The position numbers were made by a program, and so were the translations under genes. Shown piece by piece: positions 52,562-60,696 of a DNA stretch of 64,000 nucleotides; the first letter of the stretch is position 1, and each line of letters begins with the position of its first letter. The stretch comes from Caulobacterales bacterium (GTDB lineage: Bacteria; Pseudomonadota; Alphaproteobacteria; Caulobacterales; Caulobacteraceae): positions 186,001-250,000 of the forward strand of contig JAEKKJ010000008.1 in assembly GCA_019510435.1 (NCBI GenBank), read 5' to 3'. The notes under the pieces were generated by a model. That model was not told the DNA's origin. It saw only the letters and a program-made list of their open reading frames with translations, and ran no database searches.

Positions 52562-53782
52562 ATGGCGCAGGCGAAGCATCCCTTGAGTGGCCTGAAGGTC
52601 GTGGAAGTGGCCGGCGACGTGGCCGGCGAGTTCGCGGGCCTCCTGCTGGCGCAGATGGGCGCCGAGGTGCTGAAGGTGGAGCCGCCGCAAGGCTCGCCCA
52701 CCCGCGCCGTCGGGCCCTTCGCCAAGGGCGAGGCCGGACCCGACACCAGCCTGGCGTTCTGGTACTACAACTCCAACAAGAAGAGCGCGGTGGCCGAGCT
52801 GTCGAGCCCGGCCGGCATGGCGGCGCTGCGGAGCCTGCTCAAGGACGCGGACGTCTTCATCTGCACCCTTCAGCCGCGCGAGCTCAGCGCGCTGAAGCTG
52901 GACCTGGCGGCGCTGACCGAGGCCTTCCCGCGCCTGATCGTGCTGTCGGTGACGCCGTTCGGCCTGACCGGGCCGTGGGTCGACTACAAGTCCAGCGACC
53001 TGATTGCGCTGGCGCTGGGCGGGCCGCTGAACAGCTGCGGTTACGACGACCATTCGATCCCGCCGATCCGGCCAGGCGGCGACCAGGGCTACCACTCGGC
53101 CACCAGCTTCGCCCAGATCGGCGTCATGCTGGCGCTGCTGGAGCGGCAGAAGACCGGCCGCGGCCAGCTGCTGGACATCTCCATGCACGAGGCCTGCGCG
53201 GTGAACGTGGAGCTGGCCAACCCCTACTGGTTCTATCCGAAGGTGAACGTCCAGCGGCAGACCTGCCGCCACGCCCAGCCCTCGCCGACCCAGTCCGCGC
53301 TCTTCCGCTGCGCCGACGGCCGCTACGTCTACTTCGCCCTGATCCTGGCCGAGCCCAAGGCGTGGAACGCGCTGGTGAGCTGGATGGATTCCAAGGGCAT
53401 GGCCGTCCAGCTGACCGAGCCGGAGTTCTCGGACGTCGCCTATCGCCAGGCCCACTTCCACGAGGTGCAGGAACTGGTGGAGTGCTTCTTCCTGGTCCAG
53501 GACAGCCACGACGCCTACCTCGACGGCCAGGCGGCGGGCTTGCCTATCGGCGTGCTGAACGCGCCGGAGGACCTGTTCGGCGATGAGCACCTGAAGGCCC
53601 GCGAGTTCTTCCAGGAGGTGGAGCACGAGGGCCTGGGCAAGGTGACCTATCCCGGCCCGATCTACCGCTTCTCGTCCTTTGGCGGGGTCCCGCGCACCGC
53701 GGCGCCGAAGCTGGGCGAGCACACCGCCGAGGCGCTCGCAGACGGCGCCCGGACCCTGGCGACGGAGGACGCCGCATCATGA
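52562..53782 (+). CDS. CaiB/BaiF family III CoA-transferase, second copy
   Basis: A 406-residue CoA-transferase. GLKVVEVAGDVAGEFAGLLLAQMGAEVLKVEPP, YYNSNKKSAVAELSSPAG and the Asp of PGGDQGYHSATSFAQIG (catalytic position) fit family III. GRGQLLDISMHEA follows. It is shorter and clearly diverged from the preceding one, so not a recent duplicate. The stop overlaps the thiolase-like start in ATGA, indicating translational coupling within the CoA-transferase to AMP-ligase operon. Confidence 0.9.
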   Translation: MAQAKHPLSGLKVVEVAGDVAGEFAGLLLAQMGAEVLKVEPPQGSPTRAVGPFAKGEAGPDTSLAFWYYNSNKKSAVAELSSPAGMAALRSLLKDADVFICTLQPRELSALKLDLAALTEAFPRLIVLSVTPFGLTGPWVDYKSSDLIALALGGPLNSCGYDDHSIPPIRPGGDQGYHSATSFAQIGVMLALLERQKTGRGQLLDISMHEACAVNVELANPYWFYPKVNVQRQTCRHAQPSPTQSALFRCADGRYVYFALILAEPKAWNALVSWMDSKGMAVQLTEPEFSDVAYRQAHFHEVQELVECFFLVQDSHDAYLDGQAAGLPIGVLNAPEDLFGDEHLKAREFFQEVEHEGLGKVTYPGPIYRFSSFGGVPRTAAPKLGEHTAEALADGARTLATEDAAS

Positions 53783-54993
53783 CCGCCACCGTTATCGACG
53801 ACGAACTGGCCTTCGCCGGCCGCGACAAGGCCGCCGTGGTCGGGATCGGCCAGACCGCCTTCTCGCGCGACTCCGGCCGCAGCGTGCTGTCGCTCGCCAC
53901 CGAGGCGTCGCTGAAGGCGATCGCCGACGCGGGCCTCACCGTGGATGACATCGACGGCATCGTCCGCTGCGAACAGGACAATGTGCGGCCCTACAGCCTG
54001 GCGGCCGCCATCGGCGCCAAGAACCTGCACTATTGGGCCGACACCGGCCCCGGCGGCGTGGCGCCCTGCATGATGATGGGCCTGGCCATGGGCGCGGTGA
54101 TGACCGGCCAGGCCAAGGCGGTGCTGGCCTTCCGCTCGCTGAACGGCCGCTCGGAGATGCGCCTGGGGGGCACCGGCCGCCATGACGCCATCGAGGTGGT
54201 CGGCGGGTTCGGCAGCTACGACGAGTTCTACCTGCCCTATGGCCTGCAGAGCGCCGGCCAGACCTTCGCCCTGATGGCGCGCCGGCATATGCTGGAGTAC
54301 GGCACCACGGCCGAACAGCTGGGCGCGGTGGCCATGGCCTGCCGCGAGCACGCCAACCAGACGCCGCACGCCCAGATGAACGGCCGTCCCATGAGCATGG
54401 ACGACTACCTGGCCTCGCGGATGATCTCCACGCCGCTGCGGATGTTCGACTTCTGCCTGGAATCGGACGGCGCCTGCGCGGTGGTGATCACCTCCGCCGA
54501 GCGCGCCAAGGACCTGGCCAAGCCGCCGGTGCTGATCCGCGCGGTCGCCGGCGGCGCGCCGCAGGACCACCGGCCGGGGATGATGTTCCCGGTCGTCAGC
54601 CGCGAGGACATGACCGAGCTCGGCGGCCGCCAGGCGGGCGCCGAGCTGTGGCGCCGCGCCGGCGTCGGGCCGGAGGAGATGGACCTGGCCCAGATCTACG
54701 ACTGCTTCACCATCAGCGTGATCCTGCAGCTGGAGGCCTATGGCTTCTGCGGCAAGGGCGAGGGCGGGCCGTTCGCGGCCTCCGGCGCGCTGCGGAAGGG
54801 CGGGCAGCTGCCGATCAATACCGGCGGCGGGCACATGTCCGAAGGCTATGTCCACGGCATGAACCACATCGTCCAGGCCGTGCGCCAGCTGCGCGGCGAG
54901 GCCGACATGCAGATCCCGGACGCGGAGCTCTGCATGTGCACCGGCGGGCCCCTGCCGATCGGCTCCAGCGTCGTCTTCCGGAAGGCCGCGTGA
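53779..54993 (+). CDS. Thiolase-superfamily protein, probable DUF35-dependent retro-aldolase
   Basis: A 404-residue SCP2-type thiolase homologue. Cys97 (GPGGVAPCMMMGLA) corresponds to the nucleophile position. The GHPxG motif is replaced: the sequence is NTGGGHMSEGYVHGMNH, giving Tyr357 at the usual histidine site. In the steroid side-chain aldolase Ltp2, tyrosines take over catalysis in a reworked thiolase site, so aldolase activity is a reasonable prediction. The DUF35 partner overlaps its stop by one base. It follows two CoA-transferases. Confidence 0.82.
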   Translation: MTATVIDDELAFAGRDKAAVVGIGQTAFSRDSGRSVLSLATEASLKAIADAGLTVDDIDGIVRCEQDNVRPYSLAAAIGAKNLHYWADTGPGGVAPCMMMGLAMGAVMTGQAKAVLAFRSLNGRSEMRLGGTGRHDAIEVVGGFGSYDEFYLPYGLQSAGQTFALMARRHMLEYGTTAEQLGAVAMACREHANQTPHAQMNGRPMSMDDYLASRMISTPLRMFDFCLESDGACAVVITSAERAKDLAKPPVLIRAVAGGAPQDHRPGMMFPVVSREDMTELGGRQAGAELWRRAGVGPEEMDLAQIYDCFTISVILQLEAYGFCGKGEGGPFAASGALRKGGQLPINTGGGHMSEGYVHGMNHIVQAVRQLRGEADMQIPDAELCMCTGGPLPIGSSVVFRKAA

Positions 54994-55403
54994 TGGGCGC
55001 CCACTCCCTGCTGCCGTTCACCCAGGACCGCGACACCGCCGGGTTCTTCGAGGCCGCCGCCGAGGGGCGGCTGGTGTTCAAGGCCTGCCTCGACTGCGGC
55101 CACGCGCTGCATCCGCCCACCGACCACTGCCCGCGCTGCGGCGGCTGGAACACCGCCTGGAAGGACGCCAAGGGCACGGGCCGGCTGCACACCTGGACCA
55201 CGGTGATGCACCAGATCCACCCGGACTTTCCGGCGCCCTACACCCTGGTGGTGGTGGAGTTGGACGAGACGCCGGAGGTGCGGCTGATGGGCCGCCTGCA
55301 GGGCGAGCCGGAGCTGAGGGAAGGCATGCCCATGGAGGTCTGGTTCGAGCCTCTGGGCGAGGGCGGCCCCGTGCTGCCGCAGTGGAAGCCGGTGGAGGCG
55401 TAA
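54993..55403 (+). CDS. DUF35 OB-fold protein with zinc ribbon
   Basis: A 136-residue partner protein. A zinc ribbon at residues 30-55 has CLDCG and CPRCGGWN, and the OB-fold half follows (GTGRLHTWTTVMHQIHPDF, YTLVVVELDETPEVRLMGRL). DUF35 proteins recognise CoA thioesters and complete the active site of thiolase-like aldolases or bind CoA substrates in polyketide cyclases. Coupled by TGATG to the thiolase-like gene. Contrast the zinc-less DUF35 at 37911. Confidence 0.87.
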   Translation: MGAHSLLPFTQDRDTAGFFEAAAEGRLVFKACLDCGHALHPPTDHCPRCGGWNTAWKDAKGTGRLHTWTTVMHQIHPDFPAPYTLVVVELDETPEVRLMGRLQGEPELREGMPMEVWFEPLGEGGPVLPQWKPVEA

Positions 55404-55408
55404 GCGAT

Positions 55409-56326
55409 ATGGCCGCGACGGTCGGGATCACCACCTACAACTACGAGCCGGCCGACCTGATGGCGCTGGCGGCGCATGCCGAGCGCCTGGGCTTCGAGGG
55501 CCTGTGGTTCGGCGAGCACTATGTGAGCCCGCGCCAGTACGCCGGCCACCATCCTTCGCGCAAGGAGACGCCGAAGGACAAGAACGACGCCCGCGACAAG
55601 GACATCATCGGCGACGCGGTGCGCATCTACGACCCCTGGTTCCTGCTCGGCGCCGTGGCCGGGGCGACCAAGCGGCTGAAGGTGGGCACGGCGATCTGCA
55701 TCGTGCCGATGATGCATCCGCTGCTGCTGGCGCGCGCCACGATCACCGCCCACGACGTCTCCGGCGGGCGGTTCCTGCTGGGCACCGGCGCGGGCTGGCT
55801 GAAGGAGGAGTTCGACGCCGTCGGCATGCCCTTCGAGACCCGCGGCGCGCGGCTGGACGAGGCGATCGACATCCTGAAGAAGGCCTGGGCGGGCGGCTGG
55901 TTCAGCTATGAGGGGACGCACTTCCAGTTCCCCGACCTGCAGATCTCTCCCCATCCGGTGAAGGTGCCGCTGATCTGCGGCGGCAACTCCGGCCCGGCGC
56001 TGCGCCGCGTGGCGCGGGTCGCCGACGGCTGGATCAACTCGGCCAAGATCACCCTGGATGAGGCGCAGGCCATGCGCGACACCATCGAGGGCGCGCGCCA
56101 GCAGCAGGGCACGGCCGGCCGTCCTTTCGACTATTTCGTGCGGCCGCACACGCCGGCGGCGGAGGATGTGGCCGGCTACGTCAAGGCCGGCTTCGGCAAC
56201 ATCGTGCTGTGGGGCCCCGACGTGTGGCCCAACGATCCCGACATGCCGGTGGAGACCAAGATCGCCGGGCTGGAGAAGGTGGCGCGCGAGCTGGGGGTCA
56301 GTGCGCTGGCCGAGGCTGCGGCCTGA
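55409..56326 (+). CDS. LLM-class oxidoreductase, likely F420-dependent
   Basis: A 305-residue luciferase-like TIM-barrel enzyme. VGITTYNYEPADLMALAAHAERLGFEGLWFGEHY, LKVGTAICIVPMMHPLLLARATITAHDVSGGRFLLGTGAGW and PLICGGNSGPALRRVARVADGW fit the F420-dependent LLM group more than FMN monooxygenases; the cofactor is an inference. The F420 operon 18 kb away supports it. It may reduce or oxidise a pathway intermediate with F420. ATG 55409 is used; it starts five bases after the DUF35 gene. Confidence 0.82.
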   Translation: MAATVGITTYNYEPADLMALAAHAERLGFEGLWFGEHYVSPRQYAGHHPSRKETPKDKNDARDKDIIGDAVRIYDPWFLLGAVAGATKRLKVGTAICIVPMMHPLLLARATITAHDVSGGRFLLGTGAGWLKEEFDAVGMPFETRGARLDEAIDILKKAWAGGWFSYEGTHFQFPDLQISPHPVKVPLICGGNSGPALRRVARVADGWINSAKITLDEAQAMRDTIEGARQQQGTAGRPFDYFVRPHTPAAEDVAGYVKAGFGNIVLWGPDVWPNDPDMPVETKIAGLEKVARELGVSALAEAAA

Positions 56327-56343
56327 AGGGAACTGGAACGATC

Positions 56344-56652
56344 ATGGACCTGAAACCCGGTTCGCGCTGGAAAAGCGCGGTGTGTGACGCCGAGCTGGTG
56401 GTGGTGCGTCCGCCGTCGGCGCCCGGCGTGCTGGAGTGTGGCGGCCAGCCCGTGATCGCCCACAGCGCTGAGCGGCCCGCCGGACAGGCGCTGGCCGCGG
56501 CCCAGGACGGTGCGGCGGCCATCGGCAAGCGCTACGCCGACCCCACGACCGGCCTCGAGGTGCTCTGCGCCAAGCCGGGGAAGGGCGCGCTGTCCCTCGA
56601 CGGGCGGCCGCTGGAGCTCAAGGAAGCCAAGAAGCTCCCCGCGTCGGACTGA
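56344..56652 (+). CDS. Conserved hypothetical small protein
   Basis: A 102-residue protein beginning MDLKPGSRWKSAVCDAELVVVRPP and containing LECGGQPVI, GKRYADPTTGLEVLCAKPGKG and LDGRPLEL. There is no signal or membrane segment. Two short beta-rich stretches with two conserved-looking cysteines suggest a compact domain. I do not recognise the family. It lies 17 bp after the LLM gene and three bp before the acyl-CoA synthetase in the same operon, so a role with the ligase is possible. Confidence 0.7.
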   Translation: MDLKPGSRWKSAVCDAELVVVRPPSAPGVLECGGQPVIAHSAERPAGQALAAAQDGAAAIGKRYADPTTGLEVLCAKPGKGALSLDGRPLELKEAKKLPASD

Positions 56653-56655
56653 ACC

Positions 56656-58155
56656 ATGCATACCGCGCTCCTGCTGGAGATGATCGCCGGGGCCTGCCCG
56701 GACCGCCTGGCCCTGGCCGGCCGCGCCGAGGGCCTGACCTTCGCCGAGCTGGAGCTGCGCGCTCGCCGCGGCGCGGCATGGCTGGCGGCCCAGGGGCCTG
56801 GGACCATCGTTTTCCTCGGCCTGAACGGACCGGCGCTGCCCAAGGCGATCTTCGCCGCCGGACGCCTCGGCCGGCCTTTCGCGCCCCTGAACTACCGGCT
56901 GCCGGACGCGGACCTGCGCAAGCTGCTGGCGCGCACGGCGCCGTCGGTGGCCATCGTCGACGACGACATGCTGCCCCGCGTGGCGGGCGTGGACGGCGTG
57001 GCCCTGGTGACCCGCAGCGCCTTCGAAGCCGCCGCCCGTGATCCGGCGCATGATGCGGCCGAGCCTGAGGCCGCCGATCCGGACATCGCCGTCCTGCTCT
57101 TCACCAGCGGCACCACGGGCGAGCCCAAGGCCGCCGTGCTGCGCCACGAGAACCTGGCGTCCTATGTGATCTCCACCGTGGAGTTCATGGGCGCGGAGGA
57201 GGGCGAGGCGGCGCTCGTCAGCGTGCCGCCCTACCACATTGCCGGGGTGTCGGCCGTGCTGACCGGCGTCTACGGGGGCCGGCGCACCGTGCACCTGCCG
57301 GCCTTCACGCCGGAAGCCTGGGTCGACGCGGCCGCGGCCGAAGCCATCACCCACGCCATGCTGGTGCCCACCATGCTGGGCCGCGTGCTGGACGTGCTGG
57401 AGGCGCGCGGCCAGACCCTGCCGGCGCTGCGGGCGCTCTCGTACGGTGGCGGACGGATGCCGGCCTCGGTGATCGAGCGGGCGCTGCAGCGCCTGCCGCA
57501 CGTGGACTTCGTCAACGCCTATGGCCTGACCGAGACCAGTTCGACCATCGCCATGCTGGGCCCGGACGATCACCGACGCGCCATCGGCTCGACCGATCCC
57601 GCGGTGCGCGCCCGCCTGGGCTCGGTTGGGCGCCCGCTGCCCAGCGTGGAGATCGAGGTGCGCGGGCCGGCCGGCGAGGCGGTCGGGGCCAACGTCGCCG
57701 GCGAGGTCCATGTGCGCGGGCCACAGGTGGCGGGCGAATACCTGGGCCGCAAGCTCACCGACGCCGAGGGGTGGTTCGCCACCCGCGACGCCGGCTGGCT
57801 GGACGCCGACGGCTACCTCTTCATCGAAGGCCGGCTGGACGATGTGATCGTGCGCGGCGGCGAGAACATCTCACCGGGCGAGATCGAGGACGTGCTGCGC
57901 CAGCATCCGGCCGTGGCCGACGTCGCGGTGGTGGGCGCACCGGACGAGCAGTGGGGCGAGGCGGTCGCCGCCTTCATCGTGCCGCGCGGCGAGGCGCCCT
58001 CTGCCGAGACGCTGTCGGCCTGGGTCAAGGCGCGGCTGCGCTCCACCAAGACCCCCGAAATCTGGGCCTTTCGGCCCGAGCTTCCCTACAACGACACCGG
58101 CAAGCTCCTGCGCCGCGTGCTCAAGGCCGAACTGACCAGCCGCGCGGCGGCGTAG
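56656..58155 (+). CDS. Acyl-CoA synthetase (AMP-forming)
   Basis: A 499-residue ANL-family ligase. The P-loop-like motif is LLFTSGTTGEPKAAV (about 147-161). GLTETSSTI, then GWLDADGYLFIEGRLDDVIVRGGENISPGEIED are A5-A8 motifs, and catalytic Lys483 lies in NDTGKLLRR. It activates a carboxylic acid to its CoA thioester through acyl-AMP. As last gene of the CoA-transferase operon, it is a candidate for the entry reaction of the pathway. Followed by a long inverted repeat. Confidence 0.9.
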   Translation: MHTALLLEMIAGACPDRLALAGRAEGLTFAELELRARRGAAWLAAQGPGTIVFLGLNGPALPKAIFAAGRLGRPFAPLNYRLPDADLRKLLARTAPSVAIVDDDMLPRVAGVDGVALVTRSAFEAAARDPAHDAAEPEAADPDIAVLLFTSGTTGEPKAAVLRHENLASYVISTVEFMGAEEGEAALVSVPPYHIAGVSAVLTGVYGGRRTVHLPAFTPEAWVDAAAAEAITHAMLVPTMLGRVLDVLEARGQTLPALRALSYGGGRMPASVIERALQRLPHVDFVNAYGLTETSSTIAMLGPDDHRRAIGSTDPAVRARLGSVGRPLPSVEIEVRGPAGEAVGANVAGEVHVRGPQVAGEYLGRKLTDAEGWFATRDAGWLDADGYLFIEGRLDDVIVRGGENISPGEIEDVLRQHPAVADVAVVGAPDEQWGEAVAAFIVPRGEAPSAETLSAWVKARLRSTKTPEIWAFRPELPYNDTGKLLRRVLKAELTSRAAA

Positions 58156-58165
58156 AGGGCAGCGT

Positions 58166-58293
58166 GGAAGGCCGCGAAGCGGCGCCTTCCAATCTGACCA
58201 CGAACCACACGAACCACACGAACAAGCGGGCGATCGCCTGTCGCGGACTCATCCGAACCGTCACGTTCGTGTGGTTCGTGTGGTTCGTGGTCA
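58166..58293. repeat. Long perfect inverted repeat with tandem 9-mers
   Basis: Arms at 58195-58223 and 58265-58293 are 29 bp and perfectly complementary, separated by 41 bp. Each arm is made of 9-base units CACACGAAC. A further hairpin with GGAAGGC/GCCTTCC arms lies just before (58166-58190). The element occupies the gap between convergent genes and may terminate both. It is of the same style as the 11425/13635 repeats but not the same sequence. Confidence 0.75.
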
Positions 58294-58361
58294 AAATGAC
58301 CGAGCCTCCGCTGGCGCGGACGCTCTCGGCCTAGATCAGGGCGCGCCTGGCCCGAGCGCCC

Positions 58362-58877
58362 TCAGCGCGAATACACCGGATCGCTCTCGTCGCGCCGGCC
58401 GCGCTGGTCCGCCGGGCCGTCCCAGAAGCCCCCGTCGGCAGAGGCCTCGTAGCGGAGCCAGTCGTTGACGCCGGTGCGCTGGGCGATCTTCCAGACCCCG
58501 TCCCGGCGCTCGAAGCGGTCGATGTAGCGCCCGCCCATGAAGCGGTCCTCGTGCGCGCGGCCGCCCGCCGGCGGCGTCGGTCCGAAGCGGTGGTGGGCAG
58601 TGAAATAGGTCTCGGTGAAGGCGATCTCGCCGCGAAGATCGATGGAGACGGGCCCCAGCTGGTGGTGGGTGGAGACGACCCCGCGGCAGATCTCCATCGC
58701 CCGCCCGCAGAAGTCCGACGACAGCCCCTCGAAACCCCCGTGCTTGTGGCGCGCGTCCGGGTGGAAACAACTGCGCAGCAGGGCCTCGTCGCAGCGGTCG
58801 ATGCCGCGGACATAGGCCAGCACCACCTCGGTGATCTCCGCGCGGCTCTTCAGCTGGTCCAGCAGGGCGTCAGGCAT
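58362..58877 (-). CDS. SnoaL/NTF2-like protein (ring-hydroxylase beta-subunit-like)
   Basis: A 171-residue NTF2-fold protein. The family core is EITEVVLAYVRGIDRCDEALLRSCFHPDA, with HHQLG, YFTAHHRFGP and RYIDRFERRDGVWKIAQRT. Relatives include dehydratases, isomerases and the small subunit of ring-hydroxylating oxygenases. Given the Rieske alpha subunit gene at the window end, a beta-subunit-like or hydratase function is plausible. ATG 58877 lies inside the end of a 37-codon upstream ORF. Both would be read from a promoter near the 59008 operator. Confidence 0.82.
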   Translation of the reverse strand: MPDALLDQLKSRAEITEVVLAYVRGIDRCDEALLRSCFHPDARHKHGGFEGLSSDFCGRAMEICRGVVSTHHQLGPVSIDLRGEIAFTETYFTAHHRFGPTPPAGGRAHEDRFMGGRYIDRFERRDGVWKIAQRTGVNDWLRYEASADGGFWDGPADQRGRRDESDPVYSR

Positions 58878-58983
58878 CGGGGTGCTCCAGCTCGCGCGCC
58901 TCGGTCAGGGCGGGGGCCGGCAGGCGCTCGGACTCACCCCGGGCATAGACCGGGCCCGCAGCGCACAGTTTGCGATATCGCAA
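58870..58983 (-). CDS. Possible 37-residue small protein upstream of the SnoaL gene
   Basis: A TTG-initiated frame of 37 codons, MRYRKLCAAGPVYARGESE at the start and ending LEHPDA, with G or C at the third position of nearly all codons as in neighbouring real genes. GGGAGAG lies seven bases before the start. Its TGA overlaps the SnoaL gene start by eight bases, suggesting coupling. The start codon forms one end of the 14-bp palindrome TTGCGATATCGCAA (58970-58983). No family recognised; it could be a leader peptide. Confidence 0.45.
   Translation of the reverse strand: MRYRKLCAAGPVYARGESERLPAPALTEARELEHPDA
58970..58983. promoter_or_regulatory. 14-bp perfect palindrome TTGCGATATCGCAA
   Basis: A perfect dyad at the start of the 37-codon ORF, 25 bp from the shared AT-rich operator. 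It could be a second operator or an mRNA element near the RBS. Confidence 0.4.
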
Positions 58984-59007
58984 GGCGATCTCTCCCTTAG
59001 TTCTTAT

Positions 59008-59022
59008 TGATCATCATCATGA
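59008..59022. promoter_or_regulatory. Operator between the SnoaL and second GntR genes
   Basis: TGATCATCATCATGA contains the shared 13-mer TGATCATCATCAT (59008-59020), identical to the TonB receptor site. It lies between divergent genes, 71 bp before the GntR gene and 25 bp before the 37-codon ORF. A clear -35 is not visible on either strand. Confidence 0.7.
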
Positions 59023-59090
59023 ATGACGTAGGCTCCAATGCAAGCTTGCGATCCGAGGCCTTGAGACCCCGGGCGCCAGGGAGGATTGGG

Positions 59091-59885
59091 ATGGCCACAG
59101 TGAAGAAGGCCCAGGGGCTGCTGTTCGACATGGTCCACGACATCGCGGTCGCAGGACTGGGGCCGGGCGACCGGCTGCCCTCGCAAGCCGAGCTGATGCG
59201 CCGCTACCGGGCCGGCCCGACCCCGCTGCGCGAGGCCCTGCGTCTGCTGGAGTTCTGCGGCCTGGTCAGCCTGAAGCCGGGCCCGAACGCGGGGGCGGTG
59301 CTGGAACCGGCGACGGCGGAGCATCTCGCCGGGCTGGTGGCGCCGTTCCTGAGCCTGGCGGGGGTGACCTATGGCCAGCTGATGGATGCCTGGGCCGCGA
59401 CCGAGCCCCTGCTGGCGGCGGCGGCGGCGAGCAATCCGGACCGGGCCCTGGTGACCCGCGAGATCGCCGCCTTCGCCGCGGAGCCGCCGAGCGACGATCC
59501 GGTGCCGGCCTCGCACGCCATCGACTTCCACGACGCCGTGGCCCGGGCGGCGGGCAATCCGGCCCTCGGGCTGGTGCTGCAGGTGCTGAGCTATGTGGTG
59601 GCCGACCTCTACTGGGCCAGCACCGACGCCCTGCCGCCGGGCGGGCCCGTGCGTCACGACCATCACGAGATCGCCGAAGCCATCCTGGCCGGCCAGGCGG
59701 AAGAGGCGCGGCGCGCCATGGAGGCCCATGCGCGCGGCACCTCGGACGGCATCCTGGCGCGGGTGGGCCACCGCCGCGACGAGCCATTCCTCTGGCCGCG
59801 CCGGCCGGCCGGGCTGGCCACCTACCGCCAGCGCCCGATGCCGCTGAACGGCTATGCCGGCTCGGCGATGGGCTCTGCGAAGTAG
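59091..59885 (+). CDS. GntR/FadR-type (FCD) transcriptional regulator, second copy
   Basis: A 264-residue FCD-type GntR regulator. The winged helix at 1-75 has GLGPGDRLPSQAELMRRYRAGP and PLREALRLLEFCGLVSLKPGP. The ligand domain keeps the histidines of IDFHDAVARA, HDHHEIAEAI and AHARGTSDG. It is related to but clearly distinct from the 50190 protein. ATG 59091 follows GGGAGGATTGGG; the frame from 59007 would start inside the operator. The 3' end overlaps the convergent SDR by 34 bp. Probably controls the catabolic operons with or against the other GntR protein. Confidence 0.9.
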   Translation: MATVKKAQGLLFDMVHDIAVAGLGPGDRLPSQAELMRRYRAGPTPLREALRLLEFCGLVSLKPGPNAGAVLEPATAEHLAGLVAPFLSLAGVTYGQLMDAWAATEPLLAAAAASNPDRALVTREIAAFAAEPPSDDPVPASHAIDFHDAVARAAGNPALGLVLQVLSYVVADLYWASTDALPPGGPVRHDHHEIAEAILAGQAEEARRAMEAHARGTSDGILARVGHRRDEPFLWPRRPAGLATYRQRPMPLNGYAGSAMGSAK

Positions 59886-60631
59886 CCGAGGGCCATGCGG
59901 CCGCCGTCCGCGAACAGGGTCTGGCCGGTCAGGTAGGATGCGTCGTCGCTGGCCAGGAAGGCGACGATGGCGGCGATCTCCTCAGGCCGCGCCATGCGCC
60001 CCAGCGGGATGCGCGACAGCACCCGCTTCAGCCCCTCCGGCCCGGCTCCGGTGACCGCCGCGGCCATCGGGGTCTCCACCGGACCGGGGCCGACGCCATT
60101 GACCCGGATCCCATAGGGCGCGAGCGACAGGGCGGTCATGGCGGTGAGCTGCTTCACCGCGGCCTTGGACACCGCGTAGGGGATCTGGTCCCCGCCGGCC
60201 ATCACCGCGGCGACGGAGACCAGGTTCACGATCGCCCCCGAGCGGCGGGGCGTCATCCGGCGCGCGGCCGCCTGGGTGGCCAGCAACCCCACCTTGAGGT
60301 TGATGTCCATCACCCGGTCGAAGTCGGCTTCCGCCAGCTCCATCAGCTTGGCGGCGCGGCCGATGATCCCGGCGCTGTTCACCAGCACGTCCAGCGGCCC
60401 GAGTTCGCGGTCGGCGAGGGCGAACAGAGCCTCCACCGCGCCGGGCGCCGTGAGGTCGCTCTGCAGGTGCGGCTGGCCGAGGGCGGCGGCGGCCTCGCCC
60501 ACGTCCGCCGCAACGTCGCTCAGCAGCACGCTGGCGCCTTCGGAGACCAGGCGCTGGGCCACGGCCAGGCCGATGCCGCGCGCCGCGCCAGTGACGATGG
60601 CCTTGCGGCCGGCGAAACGTCCTTCGGCCAC
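59852..60631 (-). CDS. Short-chain dehydrogenase/reductase
   Basis: A 259-residue SDR: AIVTGAARGIGLAVAQRL, NSAGIIGRAAKLM, Ser in NLVSVAAVM, and YAVSKAAVK with catalytic Tyr and Lys. The Asp after the second strand (LLSDVAADV) favours NAD. It is a likely hydroxy-compound dehydrogenase acting after the oxygenase or the quinohemoprotein dehydrogenase. GTG 60631 is chosen because GGGAGG precedes it; the longer frame to 60676 has no RBS. It ends overlapping the GntR gene, and follows the PQQ gene by 65 bp. Confidence 0.88.
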   Translation of the reverse strand: MAEGRFAGRKAIVTGAARGIGLAVAQRLVSEGASVLLSDVAADVGEAAAALGQPHLQSDLTAPGAVEALFALADRELGPLDVLVNSAGIIGRAAKLMELAEADFDRVMDINLKVGLLATQAAARRMTPRRSGAIVNLVSVAAVMAGGDQIPYAVSKAAVKQLTAMTALSLAPYGIRVNGVGPGPVETPMAAAVTGAGPEGLKRVLSRIPLGRMARPEEIAAIVAFLASDDASYLTGQTLFADGGRMALGYFAEPIAEPA

Positions 60632-60696
60632 GCGGACCTCCCTCGCTTGTTTTGCGAGATCATAGTCAGGAATCACGCCGCGGTAAGCCCTTGGGC

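Noticed and set aside
58195..58293. Possible CRISPR array
   Set aside because: The repeated unit is only 9 bases, with no unique spacers and no cas genes; it is an inverted repeat.
59007..59091. ATG at 59007 as start of the second GntR gene
   Set aside because: The codons would be read from the operator itself; ATG 59091 has a strong RBS and the family N terminus.
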